Shown: piece after piece, positions 35,685-42,396 of the stretch
Position numbering within the stretch: position 1 is the stretch's first letter
Layout: each line of letters begins with the position of its first letter
NCBI GenBank assembly: GCA_016784735.1
Contig: JADHUC010000034.1
Coordinates: 1 to 49,544, forward strand
Source: Pirellulaceae bacterium
Lineage (GTDB): Bacteria; Planctomycetota; Planctomycetia; Pirellulales; Pirellulaceae
Reading direction: 5' to 3'
Length of the DNA: 49,544 nt
Notes under the pieces: model-generated
What the model was told of the DNA's origin: nothing
Databases searched by the model: none
Seen by the model: the letters and a program-made list of their open reading frames with translations, nothing else
Position numbers and translations under genes: made by a program

Positions 35685-38150
35685 ATGCGATGGACTTCCA
35701 GATTCCTGTTGGCAGGCGGTTTAGCGTTACTGGTGTGCGGGTGGCTGGTCTGGCCACTGCAATTCGCAGACTCGCAGGAGGGCGAATTTCAGGGCGACGA
35801 AGCTGTAGAGGCGTTGTCCGTGCGGATCACCGTCGACGCCCAGGGTGAAGATCTTCAAGAGCCCGTCGCACTGGATCTCGGCTTGGGCTTTCCGCTCTGG
35901 TTGTCTCCCGTCGGGCGGGAGGAAGGCGCCACGGCCCCGTTCGGCGCGGTGCCACAGCAGAACACGGCCGAGCCGACGATACGTGCCGGCTCCAGTGCCA
36001 CGTTCACTTTCAATTTGGTTGCGGACGCGCCCGGGCAGGACGTGTTCCGAACATCGCCGCAACTTTTGGCGGGAGTCCGCATCTCGGACATCGAGCGGAT
36101 CGGGTTCGCCAGCCTCGGCACGAGTGACTGGATTCTGAATGGATACGAGATCAAGGTCAACGGTCGGGTCGTTGCTGCAAAGGACGACGTCAACGTGACG
36201 GTGAAGCAAACCCAAGACCAGGCGCGGTCGCGTATGACGGAACTGGCCCAGCAGATTGCACCCCTGGACGCCGAGGTGTCGGCGTTAGAGGAACTGGTCG
36301 GGGCGGACTTGGCCATCGATGCCGACTTCGAGAGTCTGGACGAGTTGCGGAAAAGACAGACCGTTCTGGCGGCTGAGCAGCGCTGGCTGGACGGCCAGGT
36401 TCGCGGGATTTATCCCTGGTACGTCGAATCGGATTTCCGTTCGCCGGGACGGGCCGACTCGACCGTCAAAGCGGTCACGGTCACGCTTCTGACCAAGATG
36501 CACGCTGGGGCGGATACCCAGAACGATGTCTATTTTCGCGCTGGGGGGCACAAATATCTGCTCGGCTCGCGCAGCAACCCACTTTCAGGTCAGTTGGGAC
36601 CACAGGAGTTCGAACTGGACCTGCAGGCGGGTCCGTTGACGCCAGCCGATTTGAGGGACTACGCGCTGGGGATGTTGGCGCACGCCGATCCGTACGGCGA
36701 CGCCCCCGACCGCTGGCACCCGGAACGAGTGCTGTTGGAGGTCGACGGGCAGATCGTCTACGACAGCGAAGCATCCCGAATCGATCGGATGTCGCTGGAA
36801 GCCGTTCGCCTCATTCCGCCAGCCCACGCGGACGAACAAGGAACGCCAATCACGAACATCCCCACGGAACGGGAAACCTTCGTGTGGGAAGTGGGCAGGG
36901 GAGCTGGTTTGGATCTGGTCGCTGGTGAAGCCATCGAGCTGCCCGCTCCAGATGATCCAGCCTTCCCGGAAGCGGAACCGGGCCTGGATCCCGAAGCTGA
37001 ACTGGATGAGGGCATCGCCGATGCGGATTTCCCTCCCGGGTTTGACCCCTTCCCTGGAGAGGGTGATCCGGATGGTGCTGGCGGTGATCTGGACTGGGGT
37101 GGCGATGATCCGGGCTTGGGTGGCGGTGATCTGGACTGGGGCGGAGACCCCGGACCAGGCTTGGGTGGAGGCCCCGGACCAGGCTTGGGTGGAGACCTCG
37201 GACCCTGGATACCGCCAGAACCAGAACCATTGCCGCCAGGGGAAGACCCACCGGCTGTCGGAGAACCGTTCCAAATCGAAAACGTGCGAATCACCAAAGG
37301 CTGGAAACACGGCGACGAGTTCACCGTGGAATGGGACGTTTCAGGTGACGACAGTCAAGTTGATCGCTATGAGGTTGAGTTGTTGTCCGGCCGGCCAGAT
37401 CTCGATCCACCCTTTCTTCCGGAGATGGCGACCACGATCGCACAAGCTCGGGATCGAAGCGCAGTCAAGATAGTCGATTGGCAATGGAGCGGACAGGAAT
37501 ACGTTGTTCCGTGGGTCACGGGCGTGGACCTTGCGGGCGGCGAGCTCCATGGGGAGTTGGGACCGGCCAAGCCGCTGTTCTCTCCGGTTGCTGACCCGGC
37601 CAAGCAGTTGCGGTTATCCCCTGGCTTCAGGTACTTACGACAAGTTGGCGGTTGGGAAGACGGACAGGTGTCCTTCGGCGGCGAACGACCTGCTGACGGC
37701 ACCGCCGTCTGGACGGTCGGTGAGGCGCTGGGCCACAACGGCTATCTCTTCGCCGACGCTTCTCCTGGCTTGAATATCGCAGTTCGGCCGCTCGAGGTGA
37801 ACTTAGTTCAGTTGAAACTCGAACAGCCAAGGTTTCAGGGAGTCGCCACCTTCCATGCCGACTTTGGTTTTCTGGGGATGCCGCTCGCAGCCAGCAGTTT
37901 CGACGTTGCCGTGACGTGCGGGCTGTACCGACGGGACAACGGTGCCCTAGCGAAATCGTATCCACTCCAAGCGATCAACGTGCCGAATCTGCTTGGCAAC
38001 CAACCCACGCCAATGAAGCACGTATCTCAGACGATCAACAGTTTGGATGCTGGACCCGACGAGTATGAGCTTCGTATCGCGATCATAATCAAGGGGGGTG
38101 TGGAAGATCCAACACACCCACCAGCCTTGTTTGGTGTTCGGCTACAGTGA
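35685..38150 (+). CDS. large secreted protein with Gly/Asp/Pro linker, function unknown
   Basis: 821 aa. MRWTSRFLLAGGLALLVCGW is a signal peptide and AAAGGTG lies 8 bp before this ATG, so it was preferred over an ATG 39 codons upstream. The N-terminal half has two beta-rich regions (LDLGLGFPLWLSPVG near 70; VTVTLLTKMHAGADTQNDVY near 270) around a short helical stretch (QARSRMTELAQQIAPLDAEV). The pattern VTVTLLT...GADTQNDVYFRAGG is faintly PLAT-like, but that is uncertain. A disordered linker follows at about 440-520 (GLGGGDLDWGGDPGPGLGGG), then a C-terminal part of about 300 residues with a beta start (FQIENVRITKGWKHGDEFTV). No enzyme motif was seen. It lies 77 bp before the seven-domain protein and may be co-transcribed with it. 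Confidence 0.72.
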   Translation: MRWTSRFLLAGGLALLVCGWLVWPLQFADSQEGEFQGDEAVEALSVRITVDAQGEDLQEPVALDLGLGFPLWLSPVGREEGATAPFGAVPQQNTAEPTIRAGSSATFTFNLVADAPGQDVFRTSPQLLAGVRISDIERIGFASLGTSDWILNGYEIKVNGRVVAAKDDVNVTVKQTQDQARSRMTELAQQIAPLDAEVSALEELVGADLAIDADFESLDELRKRQTVLAAEQRWLDGQVRGIYPWYVESDFRSPGRADSTVKAVTVTLLTKMHAGADTQNDVYFRAGGHKYLLGSRSNPLSGQLGPQEFELDLQAGPLTPADLRDYALGMLAHADPYGDAPDRWHPERVLLEVDGQIVYDSEASRIDRMSLEAVRLIPPAHADEQGTPITNIPTERETFVWEVGRGAGLDLVAGEAIELPAPDDPAFPEAEPGLDPEAELDEGIADADFPPGFDPFPGEGDPDGAGGDLDWGGDDPGLGGGDLDWGGDPGPGLGGGPGPGLGGDLGPWIPPEPEPLPPGEDPPAVGEPFQIENVRITKGWKHGDEFTVEWDVSGDDSQVDRYEVELLSGRPDLDPPFLPEMATTIAQARDRSAVKIVDWQWSGQEYVVPWVTGVDLAGGELHGELGPAKPLFSPVADPAKQLRLSPGFRYLRQVGGWEDGQVSFGGERPADGTAVWTVGEALGHNGYLFADASPGLNIAVRPLEVNLVQLKLEQPRFQGVATFHADFGFLGMPLAASSFDVAVTCGLYRRDNGALAKSYPLQAINVPNLLGNQPTPMKHVSQTINSLDAGPDEYELRIAIIIKGGVEDPTHPPALFGVRLQ

Positions 38151-38227
38151 AGTCCTGCGGACCGCGAAAGCTACTAATGGATCGTCAATCACATCGACCT
38201 CGACAAAACGAGCATAGGAGAACAGTC

Positions 38228-40642
38228 ATGAAACGGGCCTCACAATGCAGGTATCAGTGGCGTATGTGTCTTCTGGCAGGGTCTGTGGCACTGCTTGTCG
38301 GCTGGGTTCAGCCCACCTGGGCTGCAGGCGCCGGCGTCCATGGCCGCGTGCATGCCGTCACGGAAAGCGGGAAATACACAGGCGTGGTAGCCAGTGCAGC
38401 CATCGAAATCACGAACCAGGCCGGTGTGGTCGTGGCCCGGACCAACTCGGGCGAAACTGGCTACTACCGGATTGAACTTCCCCCTGGCCAGTACCTCTAC
38501 AAGGTCACGGCTGCGGGGTACAAGGACGAAGACAAGGGCCGCGGATTCGCGCTGCAGTTGACTACGGGTCTGGCCGTCTACGATTTCACATTGACCAAAG
38601 GCAAGAACGACCCGGACCGCAAGCCGCCGTCTATTCCGAAAGTACCGATCGGCCTACTGCGAGGGCATGTGTTCGAAAAGTCTTCCGGTGGTACCTTGAT
38701 TGGTATTCCGGATGCTACGATCACGTTGCGCAAGGAAGAAAGCCTCCGGCTGGACCGGGTCGTGACCGGCCGAGCCGAGCTGGACGTCAAGGATTCGGCG
38801 GGCGCGTACCAGGTCGCCCTGGCTGTCGGGGGATGGCGCGCGTCGGTCTCGGCGGACGGATTTGAAATGCAGGTCGATCCCCAGCCGATTGGGATCCTGC
38901 CTGGGAAGGAGGTGGTCCGTGATTATGTGTTGATCCGCGAACGGCCTGAGGAGCCCAAAGAGCAGGGAATCACGGGAGTGATTTCGTTGGTGACCTCGGG
39001 CGATACGAAACAAATCACGCCAAGCGACGTGAAAGTCACGATTTTTCCGCTGTCGAATCGGCTGGGTTCTGGCCCCGGCCTCCAACCCGACAACCAGGGA
39101 AAGTACTCGCGCGATTTGGCCATCGGACGCTACCGAGTGGTGGCCGAGGCAGAAGGTTACCGGACCGCCCGCAGCCGACCGGCGCACGTGTTCCTGGAAC
39201 GATACACGGTCGTCAACCTGAATTTGACTCCTGAAACCAAGCCCGAGCCCCCACCAGCGGCGCTTGTCTTTGAAGGCAGGGTCGGCACCCGTGTCGGAAC
39301 GTCTGTCCGTCTGTTGCAGGGTGCCAAGGTGAGGCTGATTAGACAGGGCCAGCCGTTGAGCGGCGCCGAGATCCACTCCACCGACGAGCGGGGAGCCGTC
39401 CACGTCGAGGTTGCCGAGGCTGGCCAGTACGTCTTTCTGGCTCAGATGACGGGGTACCAAACGAAAGTGACCAGAGTCACAATTGGCGATCAGGAACGGA
39501 ACAGCGCGGCCGTCCTTTTGTGGAAAGAGAAGCCTATAGGCCCGCAGCCTGATCCCACGCCGACACCGCCCAGCCGGTTGGTCGATGTGACTGGATACGT
39601 GGTTTACAAATCCTCTAGAAGCTCGACTGGATACCAGGGGGTCGAGGGCTCCCAATTGACATGGCGACTCGCGAGGATGGCCCGCCGTGTACAGCGGACA
39701 GCCAGCGCGGCGGCGAATGGTCAGTACTCGCTGCAATTGCCGCTCGGCACCCACAAAGTCGAGGTTAAACCGCCCGACGGTTTCCGGGGAACAAGCGAAG
39801 TCGTCGACGTCACGCGGGGGATGAAACCGAAATTCTTCGTCCTCGCTCGCATACCAGTCACGACTCCGCCTACTGTGGATCCGCCTTCGTCGGAACTCGT
39901 GACTGTTACCGGAACGTTGAGGAGGTCGTCAAATGGGCGCTACAGCGGAATCCCCAACGTACTCGTTGGCTGGACCAGTAGTGGAGCAGCCCACAGCGTC
40001 CGAACTACGAGCGCAGGCACGTTTTCCGTCCGCCTGCCGAGGGGCCAATACCGGGTGACGGCGAACGTCAAAGGATACAAAAGACTGGACAAATCTGTCC
40101 TGGTCCGACGGCCGATGCGCCCCGTGTCTCTGGTTCTGACCCAAACAACCAGTCCACGGGATCTGTCACCCGTCAATCCCCCGCCGCGAACTTCAACGCT
40201 GACGCTGCGAATCGTGGAGAATTCCTCCACCACGAGGAGCGTGGCGTGGATCCTCAGGCCGGTCGATGCGGCAAACGTCGTCATACGTCGCGATAGCCGG
40301 ACCGTCGCCACGGGCAGGACGAGCAAAGACGGCGTCTATTCCGCTCGACTGTCACCTGGTACCTACCGGATTCATGTAAGCCGCAACGGATACTCCAGCA
40401 TTCAACAGTCTGTGTCGATCTCGACGAGTAACATCAGACGTGACATTGTGCTGAAGAAGTTGCCGACCCGTTACAATCCCCTGCCGGGGAAGCGACCGGT
40501 TTTCAACCCTCTGCCGGGGAGGCCTCCGGTTTTCAATCCTCTGCCGGGGAAGCGACCGGTTTTCAAGCCTCAGCCAGGGAGGCCACCGGTTTTCAAGCCC
40601 CCCTACAAGTTCCCGGTGGCGCCCAGTAGGAATAAGAAATAG
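38228..40642 (+). CDS. secreted protein with seven carboxypeptidase-regulatory-like domains
   Basis: 804 aa; signal peptide ending near WAAGA, AGGAG 7 bp before the ATG. Seven repeats of about 85-100 residues follow, each with the pattern GxV...GvpgatVtl...Gxyxl.LpxGxYxvxvxxxGYxx: for example YYRIELPPGQYLYKVTAAGY, KYSRDLAIGRYRVVAEAEGY, TFSVRLPRGQYRVTANVKGY and VYSARLSPGTYRIHVSRNGY. This is the CarboxypepD_reg / Ig-like fold that builds rod-like surface proteins. The last 55 residues are four repeats of NPLPGKRPVF type ending in a basic tail (APSRNKK). No catalytic module, so a structural or adhesive role is likely. A strong terminator follows. Confidence 0.82.
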   Translation: MKRASQCRYQWRMCLLAGSVALLVGWVQPTWAAGAGVHGRVHAVTESGKYTGVVASAAIEITNQAGVVVARTNSGETGYYRIELPPGQYLYKVTAAGYKDEDKGRGFALQLTTGLAVYDFTLTKGKNDPDRKPPSIPKVPIGLLRGHVFEKSSGGTLIGIPDATITLRKEESLRLDRVVTGRAELDVKDSAGAYQVALAVGGWRASVSADGFEMQVDPQPIGILPGKEVVRDYVLIRERPEEPKEQGITGVISLVTSGDTKQITPSDVKVTIFPLSNRLGSGPGLQPDNQGKYSRDLAIGRYRVVAEAEGYRTARSRPAHVFLERYTVVNLNLTPETKPEPPPAALVFEGRVGTRVGTSVRLLQGAKVRLIRQGQPLSGAEIHSTDERGAVHVEVAEAGQYVFLAQMTGYQTKVTRVTIGDQERNSAAVLLWKEKPIGPQPDPTPTPPSRLVDVTGYVVYKSSRSSTGYQGVEGSQLTWRLARMARRVQRTASAAANGQYSLQLPLGTHKVEVKPPDGFRGTSEVVDVTRGMKPKFFVLARIPVTTPPTVDPPSSELVTVTGTLRRSSNGRYSGIPNVLVGWTSSGAAHSVRTTSAGTFSVRLPRGQYRVTANVKGYKRLDKSVLVRRPMRPVSLVLTQTTSPRDLSPVNPPPRTSTLTLRIVENSSTTRSVAWILRPVDAANVVIRRDSRTVATGRTSKDGVYSARLSPGTYRIHVSRNGYSSIQQSVSISTSNIRRDIVLKKLPTRYNPLPGKRPVFNPLPGRPPVFNPLPGKRPVFKPQPGRPPVFKPPYKFPVAPSRNKK
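40475..40594 (+). repeat. four 30-bp in-frame tandem repeats
   Basis: Units start at 40475, 40505, 40535 and 40565, with the core CTGCCGGGGA and ACCGGTTTTC. Units 1 and 3 are almost identical, as are 2 and 4 in part, suggesting a doubled 60-bp block. They encode NPLPGKRPVF / NPLPGRPPVF. Confidence 0.9.
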
Positions 40643-40653
40643 TCTGCGAAGAT

Positions 40654-40692
40654 CCCCGGTTTCCGGAAGGAACCGGGGTTCTTCGTTTTTTG
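40654..40692 (+). terminator. intrinsic terminator
   Basis: CCCCGGTT / AACCGGGG stem extended by CC/GG, followed by CTTCGTTTTTT. It lies 12 bp after the stop of the seven-domain gene. Confidence 0.82.
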
Positions 40693-40740
40693 GCTGTTCA
40701 CGGAATTCCGTGATGAACCAGAACTTTTTTTCGCCCGTCC

Positions 40741-40770
40741 GAGGCGCTGCGCGGCCGGATGGGGAACTAG
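40741..40770 (+). promoter_or_regulatory. leader core, copy F (first 140-aa gene)
   Basis: GAGGCGCTGCGCGGCCGGAT then GGGGAACTAG. GGAAC resembles an ECF -35 box. It is the divergent version of the GAGGCGCTTCGAGG core of copies A-D. Confidence 0.45.
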
Positions 40771-40844
40771 ATGGTAGCGGCGTTGCTGACACGTGGCAGT
40801 GCCAACCAACGATCCATTCACGCTGTTGAAAAGGAGGTAGTACG

Positions 40845-41267
40845 ATGAAGACTCTCGTCATTACATTGTCGATGTTGTTCGCCGCCGGCGTGCTTGCCGA
40901 GCAGACGGTACACGCGGGCGGGTTTCCCTTTCCGCGGGAGAACGCTCGGATCGAAGTGCCGCCGCCGCTCCCACCGGGCGCCGAGGTCCCACCGGGTCGG
41001 AACGTCTACGTGGTGAGTTATTCCGCAAACGGGAAGCGGTGCTTCGCAAATCAAGCCTTCGCAAACCGTTACTCACATATGATGAGGCGGCTCGGATGCA
41101 GAGTTCTCACGCGGGTCGTGAACGGCCAGGTTTGCGTCTATTACCGTAGCTTGCCGGTGCGAACGCGCCGCTTTGACAACAGAGCGGACGCCGACCGATT
41201 TGCGGCGGGTCTGCGCCGCTACGGGTTTTCCGTGAGCACGCAGATGTTCTACGTCCCCATCCGGTGA
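40845..41267 (+). CDS. small secreted protein, paralogue 1, SPOR-like double repeat
   Basis: 140 aa; signal peptide MKTLVITLSMLFAAG then VLAEQTVHA; ribosome site AAGGAGG. A Pro-rich spacer follows (FPFPRENARIEVPPPLPPGA). The folded part is two similar halves: VVSYSANGKRCFANQAFANR with MMRRLGCRV, and VYYRSLPVRTRRFDNRADAD with LRRYGFSV. Each reads as beta-loop-helix-beta, like the SPOR fold, but the glycan-contact residues of SPOR domains are not certain here, so this is a structural resemblance and not a family call. Two Cys in the first half may form a disulfide. Unknown function; extracytoplasmic. Duplicated as paralogue 2, about 690 bp downstream. Confidence 0.75.
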   Translation: MKTLVITLSMLFAAGVLAEQTVHAGGFPFPRENARIEVPPPLPPGAEVPPGRNVYVVSYSANGKRCFANQAFANRYSHMMRRLGCRVLTRVVNGQVCVYYRSLPVRTRRFDNRADADRFAAGLRRYGFSVSTQMFYVPIR

Positions 41268-41323
41268 ACGAGTCGCCCCCGCGAACCTTCCATGGAATCG
41301 AGTCAAACGAGAAGAGACTTGAC

Positions 41324-41356
41324 ACAGCCGCCGCTTGCTGCGACGGCTGTTTCTTC
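41324..41356 (+). terminator. intrinsic terminator
   Basis: ACAGCCG / CGGCTGT stem with a 13-nt loop followed by TTCTTCG. The T-tract is weaker than that of the second copy. Confidence 0.7.
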
Positions 41357-41432
41357 GTTCATCCCGGCGAAACGTACTCGGTGGCGATCCAACGAAGTAC
41401 GGGTTCCTCTTTTCGAGTTTTTCGCGAAATCG

Positions 41433-41464
41433 GTGAGGCGCTGCGCGGCCGGATGGGGAACTAG
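41433..41464 (+). promoter_or_regulatory. leader core, copy G (second 140-aa gene)
   Basis: Identical to copy F from GAGGCGC to GGGGAACTAG. The bases before it, CGCGAAATCGGT, also match the start of the long leader at 22.96 kb (CGCGAAATCCGT). Confidence 0.5.
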
Positions 41465-41538
41465 ATGGTAGCGGCGTTGCTGACACACGGCAGTGCCAAC
41501 CAACGATCCACTCACGCTGTTGAAAAGGAGGTAGTACG

Positions 41539-41961
41539 ATGAAGACTCTCGTCATTACGTTGTCGATGTTGTTCGCCGCCGGCGCGCTTGCCGTGCAGAC
41601 GGTACACGCGGCCGGGTTTCCCTTTCCGCGGGAGAACGCTCGGATGGGAGTGCCGCCGCCGGCCCCGCCGGGCGCCGACGTCCCCCGGGTTCGGAACGTT
41701 TACGTAGTGAGTTATTCCGTACGGGGGAAGCGGTGCTTACCAAGTCAACGCTCCGCAGACTTTTTCTCGCGTACGATGAGGCGGCTCGGATGCCAAGTTG
41801 ACAGTTTTATCTGGGACGGCCAAGTTTGCGTCACTTACATTTGCCGGCCGGCGCGAACGCGCAGCTTTGACAACAAAGCCGGCGCCGACGGATTTGCGGC
41901 GTACCTGCGCCGCTTCGGGTTTTCCGTGAGCACGCAGATGTTAATCGTGCGATTCTGGTGA
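41539..41961 (+). CDS. small secreted protein, paralogue 2, SPOR-like double repeat
   Basis: 140 aa, same length as paralogue 1. Signal peptide, Pro-rich spacer and C-terminus (RRFGFSVSTQM) are nearly identical; the centre has diverged (CLPSQRSADFFSRTMRRLGC against CFANQAFANRYSHMMRRLGC). The Cys pair of the first half is kept, and two further Cys occur (QVCVTYICRP). Ribosome site AAGGAGG. Its promoter core and terminator were duplicated with it, so each copy is probably an independent transcript. Function unknown. Confidence 0.75.
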   Translation: MKTLVITLSMLFAAGALAVQTVHAAGFPFPRENARMGVPPPAPPGADVPRVRNVYVVSYSVRGKRCLPSQRSADFFSRTMRRLGCQVDSFIWDGQVCVTYICRPARTRSFDNKAGADGFAAYLRRFGFSVSTQMLIVRFW

Positions 41962-42016
41962 ACGAGTCGCCCCGCGAACCTTCCATGGAATCGAGTCAAA
42001 CGAGAAGAGACTTGAC

Positions 42017-42055
42017 ACAGCCGCCGCTTACTGCGACGGCTGTTTTCTTTTTCTT
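42017..42055 (+). terminator. intrinsic terminator
   Basis: ACAGCCG / CGGCTGT stem followed by TTTTCTTTTTCTT, stronger than its copy at 41.3 kb. Confidence 0.82.
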
Positions 42056-42107
42056 GCGGCTAACAAAAAACCGACTCTCGTCCGGTCGTCATGTTCCTCT
42101 TTGTTAA

Positions 42108-42237
42108 GAGCAGACGCATAAATTGAGCCGACGGCGCTAGCCGCGGGTTTCCAGTGGCCGTCATGGCAAGAAGACCCGACGCTAGCGCGTTCGGCTCAAG
42201 CACCAATGTCACATTGCGGCAATTCATGCGTCTGCTC
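42108..42237 (+). mobile_element. 130-bp MITE-like element with 4-bp target duplication (copy 1)
   Basis: Terminal inverted repeats GAGCAGACGCATAAATTG and, on the other strand, GAGCAGACGCATGAATTG. Flanked on both sides by TTAA (42104-42107 and 42238-42241). About 94% identical, in reverse orientation, to the element at 45.1 kb. The interior holds two inverted blocks, TTGAGCCGACGGCGCTAG and TTGAGCCGAACGCGCTAG. No coding capacity, so a transposase must act from elsewhere. Confidence 0.88.
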
Positions 42238-42248
42238 TTAAGAAATAC

Positions 42249-42396
42249 GTGAGGCGCTTCGAGGCGATTTGTGGAGTCTTCTAGTAGAGACGATCGCCAG
42301 CAGCACTCAGGCATTCCTGCAGGCTGCTTTTCAGATCGCGGTCGTGAATTCCTGATGTTCACAGTACTCCCTAGCAGAGAATGAAAGGACAACGCC
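42249..42396 (+). promoter_or_regulatory. conserved leader, copy C (PLAT protein)
   Basis: Same GTGAGGCGCTTCGAGG start; AGCAGC/GCTGCT intact, CGATC/GATCG kept, outer stem reduced to GGAGT/ACTCC. A 33-bp direct repeat just upstream (CTCTCGTCCGGTCGTCATGT..., 42075-42107) recurs before copy D, but here the MITE separates it from the leader. Confidence 0.7.

Larger units (their letters stand above)
40741..42055 (+). repeat. tandem duplication: promoter core, 140-aa gene, terminator
   Basis: Two units, about 40741-41356 and 41435-42055, share the leader core, a perfect AAGGAGG ribosome site, the gene and the terminator hairpin. Promoter, signal peptide and C-terminal codons are almost identical, while the central coding part has diverged, so the copies are under different selection along their length. 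Confidence 0.85.

Noticed and set aside
37720..37735. A further GTGAGGCGCT motif
   Set aside because: It lies within the coding sequence of the linker protein and matches only 10 bases; the following bases do not fit the leader.
40475..40594. CRISPR array
   Set aside because: The repeats are directly adjacent without spacers and lie inside a reading frame in multiples of three.
42108..42237. Terminator or riboswitch between the duplicated gene and the PLAT gene
   Set aside because: The same sequence occurs inverted elsewhere with target duplications and an empty site exists, so it is a mobile element; any effect on transcription is secondary.
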